Source of the DNA: Pontederia crassipes
Taxonomy: Eukaryota > Streptophyta > Magnoliopsida > Commelinales > Pontederiaceae
Reading direction: 5' to 3'
Assembly (NCBI GenBank): GCA_030549335.1
Contig: CM060194.1
Span: forward strand, 60,044,547-60,108,546
DNA length: 64,000 nt
Position numbers and translations under genes: made by a program. Numbering within the stretch: position 1 is the first letter of the stretch; each line of letters begins with the position of its first letter. This document shows, one piece after another, positions 11,470 to 21,833 of the stretch. The notes under the pieces were generated by a model that worked only from the letters and a program-made list of their open reading frames with translations, did not search any database and was not told the origin of the DNA.

Positions 11470-14002
11470 TTCTTCATATCTTCCCATCAAAAGTTCCTTT
11501 GCAAATTCTTGAACATCTTGGTGCTCCCGGGATGGATGGAGAATTCGGACTTGTGATATTCGTCCAAAATTTTCCTTCTTAGTGCCTTGTTCTTTGGGAC
11601 CCATAGACGTTCTTGTACCTGATTGCCCCATCTTGACCATACTCAAAATGATTCCTTTCTCTTTTGCACACGTTGATCATTCTCACGTATTCCGGGTCCT
11701 TCCTTTGAGCTTCAATGATTCTTCTCACTAAGCTCGATTCAATCACGTGATGAGTCATACACATGATCCTTCGGCCAAAAATACTTGGGGCCCATTGCAC
11801 TATGCTTTCCACAAGATTCCACTTGTGGACTCTCAAACATCCAAGTGATCCTTCCCACTTGCGACTTAGTGCATCGGCAACTACATTTACCTTCCCGGGA
11901 TGGTACAATATTGCGAACTCATAGTCCTTAAGAAACTCGAGCCATCTTCTTTGTCTCATATTCAAGTCCTTTTGGGAAAACACATACTTTAGGCTCTTGT
12001 AATCCGTGTACACTTCGAAATCTTCACCATACAAGAAGTGGCACCATATCTTCAATGCAAATACCACCGCCGCCAACTATAGATCATGAGTTGGATAATT
12101 GACTTCATGTTTCTTCAATTGTCTTGAAGCGTATGCAACTACTTTGCCATGTTGCATAAGTACACATCCTAATCCGGTACCACAAGCATCACTATAGATG
12201 ACATAGCTTCCACTTCCCGTGGGAATGACTAAAATGGATGCCATAGTAAGTCTTCTTTTTAACTCTTGAAAGCTTGCTTCACATGCTTGTGACCATATGA
12301 ACTTCTCGCCCTTCCTTGTCAACTTTGTCATAGGAGCGGCAATCTTGAAAAAATCTTAGATAAACCTTCTATAATATCCAGCAAGTCCTAAGAAACTTCG
12401 AATCTCAGTCACATTCTTGGGTCTACTCCAATTCATTACTGCTTCAACCTTTGCCGGGTCCACGGCTACTCCATGCCTTGACACAATATAACCAAGAAAC
12501 ATAACCTCTTCAAGCCAAAACTCACATTTGGAGAACTTGGCGTAAAGCTTGTTCCTCCTCAAGGTTTCCAACACAATGCGAAGGTGTTCTCTATGCTCTT
12601 CCGGGCTTGATGAGTAGATGAGGATATCATCCACAAACACTATCACGAATTTGTCCACGTATGGACGAAAAACCCTATTCATCAAATCCATGAATGCGGC
12701 AGGCGCATTCGTTAGTCCAAATGACATAACCAAAAATTCATAATGTCCATACCTCGAACGAAATGTCATTTTGGGAACATCTTGCTCGGCTACCCTTAGT
12801 TGATGGTAGTCACTCCTTAGGTCGATTTTGGAGAAAATCGACGCCGATGATAATTGGTCAAAAAGATCATCGATTCTTGGCAAGGGATACTTGTTCTTCA
12901 TTGTCACTTTGTTGAGCATTCGTTAGTCGATGCACAACCTTAATGAGCCGTCCTTCTTCTTGACAAATGGTACCGGTGCGCCCCATGGTGAGACGCTTGG
13001 CTTGATGAATCCCTTATCCAAGAGTTCTTGTAGTTGCATCTTCAGTTTATGCATCTCCGCCGGAGCCATTCGATAGGGCGGCTTTGAGATGGGAGTGGTC
13101 CCCGGAAGTAGTTCAATATTGAACTCAACTTTCCTTCTTGGAGGTAATCCCGCAATGTCTTCCGGAAAGACATCAAGATATTCTCTTATCACGTCCAAGG
13201 ACTCCAGTGCCTTGGGTTGTGAATCCGTCTTGATGACGCTTGCCAAAAATCCTCTTGCTCCCTTCTTGATCATCTTGCTTGCCTTAATGGCTGAGATGAG
13301 TATCTTGGCTTTCTTGAAGGGAATTCCCCTAATTATTATAGGCTTTTCATGATGGCCACCTATACACACTTTCTTTGCCTTACAATACATGTGAGCATCA
13401 TTGTAAGATAATCAATCCATTCCTAAGATTACATCATACTCTACTATGGGAAATAATATGAGGTCATTTGGGAAATTCTTGCCATCTATCTCTATGGGCA
13501 CATTGGGGATATATCTTCTAGTGCCTACCATTCCGGTAGGGGTTACAATGTCTAGTTGATAAGGGGTGACCAGAGGCTTAACTTTTAGCATGCTTGCAAA
13601 TGCATGAGAGATAAAAGAATGGGTTGCACCCGAATCAAATAGAACATTAGCATAGTGATCAGCAATTAGAATATTACATTGGATCACATCGTTTTCTGGA
13701 GTGGCCTCATCCACTTCCATGGCGAAGACTCTTGCTAGAGCTCTTGGTGGGTTTGCCACCATCTTTCCTTTGTCCTTGTTGCCCCATGTTTTGTGGGGCA
13801 GTCCTTTATGTAGTGACCCTCCTTGCCACATTGGAGACACGTTCCGGTCTTTATGCGACATTCTCCATAATGGTTCCTTCCACAATGTGGACATAAAGGA
13901 TTGATTGGTTCTATCTTCTTTGATGAGTAATAAGGCGCCTTCCTTCATACTTCTTGATAGTCTTCCCTCTGGTATCCTTTCTTTCTTGATATTTCCTTTC
14001 AT
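11470..14002 (-). pseudogene. Gypsy-1 pol: protease, RT, RNase H, integrase start
   Basis: Read on the minus strand. The protease has the catalytic DSGATHSFIS near 13,620. Reverse transcriptase follows with [47 protein letters not shown] and the active-site FVDDILIYS (about 12,620-12,637). RNase H has [24 protein letters not shown] and [15 protein letters not shown]. The integrase N-terminus includes SIHPGSTKMFKN in a shifted frame near 11,540, before the CACTA-A insertion. Breaks: in-frame stops at 12,923-12,925, 12,356-12,358 and 12,077-12,079, a frameshift near 11,600, a Trp-to-stop near 11,480, and a stop near 13,412 before MYCKAKK. Domain order protease-RT-RNase H-integrase is that of Ty3/gypsy. 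The element cannot make a functional polyprotein. Confidence 0.93.
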
Positions 14003-14606
14003 GTTCAGCGGCGAGGTCCACCGCGTCTTTCATAGTGGTGCAGCGACCACTCATAACCCATGGTTGCAGTCCAGGATTCAGCCCATTGATGAATCTCTTT
14101 GTCTTTCGGAACTCATTCTCATTGAGCTCCCCATACTTCTCTAGCCTAAGAAAAGTGTTCACATACACACTCACAGTCATACTACCTTGGACAAGGTTGA
14201 GAAACTCGTCCCTCTTCTTTTCCTTAACATGATCGGGAAAGAAGCGTGCCTCAAACGCCTCCACGAAACTTCTCCAACCAACTTCTTCTTCATTCTGAAA
14301 GGTAGTTTTCAAGAGTGCTTTCCACCATGCCTTAGCTTGTCCACAAAGGCGATGCGTAGCATAAATCACATTGCAATTTTCGGAACAACCCATGACTTTA
14401 AGAGTGTCCCCTATCTCCACAACCCATGATTCGGCTAAATCAGAGTCTCCTTCTCCATCAAACTTGGGAGGTTGGAGTCTTAGGAACCTCTCAATGGAAT
14501 AGTCCGGTTCATTAGTCCTTTGGGCATTTTGTGCCGCCCGGATTAATCCATCAAGGAAGGTATTCCTTTCATGTTACTCGTCAACGATAGCACGTCTTGG
14601 AGGCAT
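13800..14606 (-). pseudogene. Gypsy-1 gag with CCHC zinc knuckle
   Basis: The likely start is ATG at 14,606 (MPPRRAIVDE), with an in-frame TAA after about 11 codons. The retrotransposon gag domain follows: LAESWVVEIGDTLKVMGCS, HRLCGQAKAWWKALLKTTF, FEARFFPDHVKEKKRDEFL and INGLNPGLQPWVMSGRC. The frame closes at 13,911. The nucleic-acid-binding knuckle CLQCGKEGHYIKDC lies in another frame at about 13,800-13,850, so at least one frameshift separates it from gag and another from protease. Gag forms the particle that packages the element's RNA. This copy is broken. Confidence 0.88.
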
Positions 14607-14777
14607 CTACATTCATAATCAAATAAACACAACATCATCATTAGCCTGAGTTAAACATGGAAGAACATGTACCTTTAGGTTCGGTGGCACCTCATGACGA
14701 TTGCACATGGACTTTACACTTAAACATTTTAGCCAACGGCTTGGACACATAAGACTTAAGACATAAAGCCGAACTAT
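14607..14777. other. Gypsy-1 leader between primer site and gag
   Basis: This is the untranslated leader on the minus strand. No separate feature is recognised. Confidence 0.5.
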
Positions 14778-14790
14778 GGCTCTGATACCA
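14778..14790 (-). other. Primer binding site, initiator tRNA-Met
   Basis: On the minus strand it reads TGGTATCAGAGCC, complementary to the 3' end of plant initiator tRNA-Met, and lies two bases from the LTR end. This fixes the element's orientation (minus) and the inner LTR border at 14,793. Confidence 0.9.
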
Positions 14791-15635
14791 ACTGTAACGC
14801 CCCCAAAATTTGGCCCAAATTTTTAAATTTTGCCGAACCTTGACGGTATTACATCGACCATGACTTTGACCTAATTTCATAAAACTTTATAGTGGAAACA
14901 TAATATATTACTTAAAACATTAATCATCAATAACAGCGGAAGACTTCATGAATAATTAAAATAAAAACCCAAGATAACATAATATGGCCCATGGGCCTAG
15001 TAGGCTCTAACGTATACCCAACTATGGGTTCTTACAATATAACGAGTTCAAGTAAATTACATGACTCCATAAGACCCATAAGCCATACATAACAGGCCCC
15101 TACAAGAGTTCAACATATGACATAACATATCCCGTTAGAGTATGTTGAGGCCCATGCATGCTATGACCTTATAACATAATCTCTATATGTCATGGCATAT
15201 GCGTATCATCATTATGGAACATAAATCATATGCATGCTATGAGCTACTTATGCATACTACATGACATGTGATCATATCATCATGGCAATATAAGATAACA
15301 AGTAACATCATAATCTTTAAGTCGTGCATATCATAACTTATCATCATGGTAATGCATACCATAATCTTATCTTACTTTACTTTAGCATATTTCATCACGT
15401 CATGATATGATGTGACAAGTGGACATTTACATGACATCCTCATAGGTGCATACTTCATCATACTTCTTTAACATCTTTACTTTATGTCCCAAGTCATTCA
15501 TCATTAATCTTTTCATCTTTTATCTTTACTTAGATACTTTTTTATCTTGTTTGATTGGGAAGACCATGTTGAAGCTCAAGGAAAAAATGGCTAGTTAGGC
15601 CAACATGTTGGGTTCGCGGAAGGCCAATAGAGACA

Positions 15636-15795
15636 TCACGCTTGGGGTGGAACTCGCCTCCTAGTTCCGCGTAGGCCCAATAGGGACGCCACGCTTGGGT
15701 TGGAACTCGCCTCAAACTTATGAAAACGCCACGCTTGGGGTGGAACTCGTTTCCCCGAGAAATGCCACGCTTGGGGTGGAACTCATTTCCCCTTT
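15636..15795. repeat. Short tandem repeat in LTR, ACGCTTGGGGTGGAACTC, 4 copies
   Basis: Four copies at about 15,638, 15,692, 15,731 and 15,769 are separated by variable spacers rich in CGCCTC or TTTCCCC. One copy has a G-to-T change. No coding meaning is seen. Confidence 0.8.
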
Positions 15796-15957
15796 CCTTG
15801 ATTACAACAAGTCACCTTCACACCAATCCGTCTTTTACTTGCTTTCATCAATACATACAGTCAGTCACACATGTTGCTTGTTTTAACCCTATTTAAGGTC
15901 ATACATACTTCAAATCATACTAGGTGTGGTCATTCAATCATAGCAAATCAGCCTCCA

Positions 15958-16430
15958 AAACGGACGACCGTTTTGGGTATCGGTCGACCATTAGTAGGAT
16001 ATCGGTCGACCGGTAGGGTTATCGGTAGACCGTTATGGTCCATTCGGACGACCGAAATCAGACTTCGATTCGTCCGCTAATCACAGAATGTGACACTCTT
16101 TATATCGGACGACCGTTATCAAATCGGTCGACCGCTCATGGGTCTTTCGGACGACCGAAAAGGGATTTCAGTTCGATCGCTAATCACAGAATGTCCCGAC
16201 TATTTTATTATCACATATCGGACGATCGCTTGTAAATCGGTCGACCGGTACTTGATTTTTCGGACGACCAAAACAGGGTGCTCGGACGTCCGCTAATCAC
16301 AGAATGTCCCGACCCTTCCAAAACGGGCGACCATTATAGAACCGGTCGACCATTGGACAGAGTTTTACACTACAATGATCTCCAGAACGGTCGACCGATA
16401 CATTATCGGTCGCCCGTTTTGGGCCAACAG
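15958..16430. repeat. GGTCGACC palindrome array in gypsy-1 LTR
   Basis: The block is dense in the palindrome GGTCGACC, often inside CGGTCGACCG, and in the related CGGACGACCG. It is organised in three longer repeats that begin GCTAATCACAGAATGT at 16,076, 16,179 and 16,292 (periods 103 and 113 bp). It lies within the LTR, probably in U5 or R given the minus orientation. Its function is unknown. Confidence 0.85.
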
Positions 16431-17316
16431 ATACACAACTTTTACATCACTCCATCCCAAATCTTTCATACATTGACATATTGAACACATACATAATTCC
16501 AAACATCATATAGGACATTTCTAAGCATTCTTAGCATTTTAATCATGAATATCATAAGGTTCTCACATGAAGCATCTAATCATGCTAACTAAGTTCATAC
16601 ATGTGCATAAGCATAAAACCATTTCATTTGAGCTAGCATAAGCAACAATGAACATCATATTTCCAAACATGATTAGCATTAGAACATAAAGCTTCATAAA
16701 CCTAACACATACAAGCACTAATATGCATAAGCCCTAATCATCCACTTCAAGAACATAAGTTAGTTCTTCGTGCCCTAATCCATTCACACAATCATCATTA
16801 GGGAGATGATTAAGGATTTGGATCCCCTCAACATACCTTAGTAGCAATCTTAATCACATAAATCCCCTTTTTCCCTAGCCCTTCTTTGCTCTAGCTCCTT
16901 GCCACCTCAGCTGCAAGGAAATGAAGAAATGGACATCTTAAGGGCTGCTAAGAGATAAATAGAGAGATAGAGTGAGGATTATTGTAGCACTTAGTGAAGT
17001 GAGGATGCTCTAGCTACAGTAGCCGTTGCCACTGTAGCTTCAGGGATGATGGCCGAGTGTGCTTAGGGAAGAAAGAATGAGACATGGTGATGAAGCTTAC
17101 TATTGTCCAGCAGGTAATCAAAGGGAACTTTAGCTCCTTGAGTAGTTTTTCGGCCGCATGGAACAATTGAGTGGGAGAGAGAGTGAAGTAGTTAGGTGGG
17201 GAGGGTTTTTAGGGCATTGGTTAACATTCATTAAGTAGTTGGGCTGTGGGTTGCTGCGGATGGACTTGGGCCACCTGCGGGTGGCTTAAGTTTTTTTTTT
17301 CCAGCAGGATATTACA

Positions 17317-19781
17317 TTTATAGTGCAAAATTATGATTTGTCCTCGATGGGAACATATGCGAAAAAAGATGGCAACGTGTGCGAGAGAAAGAGAGTGTGT
17401 GTGCACGTGTTTATTAGTTGTGGTCATTAATACGCGTAAGTAAGGTAACCTTATTCAATTGTAGTTAATATTTGAATTGCTAATTAACAATTATGTTAAT
17501 TACAGTATACAAGCCAAATAATTACATCATCTAATACCGTTCATTAAAATATCGATCTCTCTCTAGTTAATTCATGAGGAGAGAGAAGAATAGCCAACAA
17601 AACATTTCTTGAAGTTTTTACATGAAAGAATGATAGTTTCTAGTTTCTGTATATTTTTTTATGAATAAAAGAAATTATCATTGAATCTAGATATTTAAGA
17701 ACCGCTCAGAGCTATAGATTAATGATATTTGCTGTTGCAATTAATACGTCCAGGCAGGATACTAAAATCAATTTTGTAGTCTATATGTTTAGTACTGATT
17801 ATCAATGATATCACTAACACTTAACAATGATGATAATAATAATATAGAAAGCAAATAATAATAAGATTTAATCATCATTGATAATGGCATCAACTATGAT
17901 TGTCATATTCTAATTCGACTAATAAAATCTTATGACGTTATGAAGAAAAAACGATTTCGATCCTACTCAAAAGATTTTAAGCATAGGATCTAAAGTCGAG
18001 TCTTAAAATCGATATGGTCTTGTGATCCTACAATATTAGTATAAATTTATTTATTTAAATGAAAAAAATATTTTAATTATAATAAAGATAAAGAACCTTG
18101 AGAAAGTTTATTTTAATTATTTTATTCTAACATGTTGTACATATTATTCTCACTTTTATGAACTCTAATAATTCAATGTTATGTCATAAATCTAATCTTA
18201 CGTTATTTTAAATCAAAATTAAATTAATTAGTTGTTGCACGTATACTAATATTATATCACATTTTTGTAAAATATTATATTTCATTAAAATCCAATATTG
18301 TATATTATTATTTAGTATTTCTTTAAGTGTATATCATGTTATATTTCACATGATATAAACATATATATTAGATTTAAAAATATGTGAATAAAATATTAGT
18401 GATCAATGTTTAATTAACTCATATATAAATATGTGAATAAATATATTATTTCAATATTCTATATTAAAAATATTTTATTCATATGCATAGATCTCACAAC
18501 ACTCGATTCAATTCTATTCATACAGGCGGTATAATTAATACATGAGAAGAATATATAGTAAACTTTATAAATTAAACAAGTCAAATTTTCTTTTAACACA
18601 AGTTTGTAGTCTTTCTTTTTGGGCAATTTTCATTTATGATTCGATGAATTAAAATTTTCCATTGGATCTTCCTTTTTAACATGCATAGCCAGCCGTCGGT
18701 TGGCTGAAGATTTTGTTATTATTTATTAATGAGCATAGGAAAGATACTTTAATGTCTTGTAATTAATATTTTTATTACTGATTATAAGTCATATAATTAA
18801 TGTTAGTAATGATGTTAATTAATATAACAACCCAGAATTTTTATAAATAACCAAATAATGAAATAAATAACTTATTTGTTTAATTTCATATATTAATGAT
18901 AATTAGAGTTGTGATGAGATAAAATTTTAATTGCAAAAAAGGAAAAAAGAAGAAGAAAAGAATATAGTTTTAGTTTGACCAAGTTGGTGATGGCGAATTG
19001 GGGAGCGGACGGGTACAATCAATTGGATTATGGTTGGATGGAATTTAATAGAATTCAACCAAATTTTATTAAAATTATATTATTTATAATAATTTAATGA
19101 TATATAAATAAATAAATAATGTATAAAAAAATATTAGTAACCTATTAATAAAGAAATATTAATGTAAGTGTAATTATTCATTCTATTTCAAAATATAATT
19201 ATTGATAAAAAAATGATTTCCAACTTGTTAATATTAATTGTTTATTATTAAAATGGTATTTCTCAATTAATTAAATTAACTATATGTTAATTTATTTTTA
19301 CCATAAGCCACTTTTCTTTTTCTTACTTTTATTTCTTTTTTGACACTTTCCTTTTCTTCATTTTATGCTCCGACTACATTAATACTTAAATTCCTTTTTA
19401 GTGTTATTTTTGTTTTTCCTTTTTAATTTTGAATGTTCATTAAAATGATTTATTTTTATAATTTTCCTTTCCTTTCTACTTGTTTCCAATTTTTTTATTT
19501 TTATTTCGCTTGAACCAATTCATCAATTTTCACCGATTTGATCGACTTTTTTTTGATCCAATTTTGAGTTTAAGTTAGACTGGAATAGACGGTGGTTCAT
19601 GGTCGAACACATTGAACTGATTGGTGCAGTCTGATTTTGACAACATTGATAAAGGAGGTTTAACTAACTGATAGAGTTTTGATTTAGTCAAAACTCTAAT
19701 TAAGATGTTTGATAAATATTATTTAAAAATAGTTTAGAGTTACAAGATAAAACCCTATAGGCTACTCCCACTATCCGGAAG
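17317..19781 (-). repeat. CYP78A upstream region, copy 2
   Basis: Same sequence as 654-3,118 with scattered substitutions and small indels. Unlike that copy it continues past CTATCCGGAAG into 19,782 onward in the same way as copy B does at 45,760, so this is the native right-hand context. It has no gene of its own. The CYP78A body expected to its left is replaced by gypsy-1. Confidence 0.8.
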
Positions 19782-20721
19782 AGTTTAGAGTACAATTGTT
19801 TGACATTTTATTCCTAATGTACTCTCATTTATTTTAAAAGCATACTTTATTTAATTTCTAAACATGATGTACTAGTTTTCATTTATAAATTATCGTCTTT
19901 AATTTTATTCTAAAAAACAAGACTTTTCATATTTTATTTTAAACTATTAAATACTTTTTATACTTGAGTAGTATTTCAAACTAAAATATCATAAAGTCAA
20001 AAAATATATGCATATAAAATGAGCCTAATATGTATATATATAAGGTCTATTTTTGTAAAAACATTTTGTAATTATTATTAGTGCTGTATTTATCATGCAA
20101 TTTTTATTACATTTATTGATAAATTGCTATCCACCTTTAGCTAATATTTAACCTCCATCATGTAATCATACCACTATCGCCTAGCAAATCACAATTTGCT
20201 AATAATATACTAACTTTGCCAAAAAGAGTTTAAAAAGTAAAGTTTTAGTTTAATTAAAATTTGATCCATTAGAGTTTTGTTTTCCTATATAATAAACCCA
20301 TCTTCTTTCGATTTCTCTTCCCATCTCCGTTGTGTTTGGATTCTCCCTTCTCCATTTACCATGCATGTGTACTCCCTGCATCTGATCAACCTAAGTTGCC
20401 AACTAGTGACGAAAATCAAGGATTTAGGGTAGAATCGTAGAACAATCTCAAGGCATATAAAAATTTAAATTCACTTTTATATAGGTTTTTTCAGTAACTA
20501 AATCATGTTAAAGAAGTTTAATTAAAGCCTTAAACATGCTCTCGTCTCCATAATCCTGTGGGATCACTATATTCTCAATTCATAAAAGTGCTCCCATTTT
20601 TTTCCATATTTAATGTAGTGGGTCTCATTGGATCACAAAATTACTTGTTTGGAAAAAAATCTTGGAATAAAAGGTTAATCATGGTCATATTCTCATTCGA
20701 ATAGGGTCTAAATTAAGAAGT
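19782..20721. repeat. Segment A/B duplication, non-coding part (copy A)
   Basis: Nearly identical to 45,761-46,709. It holds a TATA-like CTATATAATAAA at about 20,286 followed by a pyrimidine-rich stretch, which looks like a core promoter and leader, but no open frame of note follows. Similarity to copy B stops at AAGAAGT (20,721). Confidence 0.65.
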
Positions 20722-21828
20722 ACTCTTAATTCTTATGCTAGGAGCATGACTTCCTAGGTAATAATATCATGGAAATAGTTGAAAAAATGGATCGAAAAAC
20801 ATCATCAAAACTCAAACTATGCTGTTAAAACCTAGCCCAAATTCTGCAATTATATTTTCTGCCCAATGCCCACAACAACTTGGATTTCCATTTGACTTCA
20901 ATCGTATTTCTCCATGGTCAAGGAAAGAAATGTTTCGATCCTTTGTCCCAAAAGCTCTTGCAATTGAGTCTTCAACTCATGCATTCCTGCCTGGGCCATT
21001 CGGTAAGGCGGCTTCGAATTAGATGCGGTGTTTGGGAGTAGTTCAACGTTGAACTCAATTTCTCTTCTTGGTAGCAATCTCGTTTTATCTTTCGGAAAGA
21101 CATTGGAATATTCTTTTACCACATCCAAGGACTCAAGTGCCTTGAGTTGCCGTCTTGAATACACTTGCCAAGAATCATCTTGCTCTTTTTTTATTCATCT
21201 TACTTGCCTTTGTTGCTGAAATCAACACTTGGCTTCCATGGAGGAGATTCCTCAAATCATCGTAACTGTTTCATGATGATCATCTATAAAATTTTCTTCT
21301 CTTTGCAATACATACGAGAATTATTATAGGATAGTCAATCAATCTCTAAGATTACATCATAATATATCATAAGAAGCAAAATGGGATTACTAGGAAAATT
21401 CTTTCTACCAATCTTTATCGGTACATAGGGGACATATCTTCTAATAGCTACAATTCCGATAGGAGTCACTACTTTTAGTTGAAAATTTGTAACTAGAAGC
21501 TTAACTTCTAACATTCTAACAAGTGCATGAGATATGAAAGAATATGTTGCCCCCGAATAAAAAAAAACACCCTTGCCAGAGCTCTTGACGGATTTGCAAC
21601 CATCCTTCCTTTGTCGCGATTGTCCTCATACTTTTTCGGACAATCTCTTATGTAGTGGCCAGCCTTGTCACATTGCAAATATGTTCTGGCCTTGATGCGA
21701 CATTCACCGGGATGAGCCCTTCCACAATGAGGGCATGTGGCTCTATCTTGTTCTACCTTTTTTGGTGAATGATAGGGTGCTTTTCTTGGGCTCTTCCCTT
21801 TCGTTTGCTCTTCATGTTTCTTGATTGC
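20722..21828 (-). pseudogene. Gypsy-2 pol start and zinc knuckle (copy A)
   Basis: From about 21,828 down: a gag end with two zinc knuckles (CPHCGRAHPGEC, and YLQCDKAGHYIRDC, where the first Cys is Tyr), then a protease remnant near 21,560 with SGATYSFISHAL whose catalytic Asp codon is replaced by Tyr, then the start of RT (KALESLDVVKEYSNVFP, REIEFNVELLP, PPYRMAQAGMHELKTQ) to about 20,935. The rest of pol is missing. It is the same family as gypsy-1 by protein sequence but more diverged. Bases 20,722-20,934 show nothing clear. Copy B lacks 20,722-21,617. Confidence 0.82.
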
Positions 21829-21833
21829 CTTGC
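21829..21833. repeat. Target duplication CTTGC, left
   Basis: CTTGC here and at 24,262-24,266 flank the solo LTR. The uninterrupted site in copy B (about 46,920) has it once. Confidence 0.88.

Larger units (their letters stand above)
14793..17316 (-). mobile_element. Gypsy-1 5' LTR, complete (2,524 bp)
   Basis: On the minus strand the LTR starts TGTAATATCCTGC and ends GCGTTACA. The inner border is set by the primer site and the outer border by the end of similarity with the uninserted P450 promoter at about 43,295. TTTAT at 17,317-17,321 is the candidate target duplication. It contains two tandem-repeat blocks (15,636-15,795 and 15,958-16,430). Related LTR sequence is found at 25,096-25,285, 47,755-47,945 and 58,245-58,925. 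Confidence 0.9.

Noticed and set aside
15958..16430. CRISPR-like array
   Set aside because: Repeats and spacers are irregular in length, the sequence lies inside a plant retrotransposon LTR, and the surroundings are eukaryotic.
15695..16484. Short frames through the GGTCGACC array
   Set aside because: They are by-products of the repeat inside a non-coding LTR, with overlapping frames of the same repeat.
20286..20400. TATA-like box and pyrimidine-rich leader as a host gene promoter
   Set aside because: No open reading frame or exon follows on either copy (20,300 and 46,290). Possible remnant only, so not listed as a promoter.
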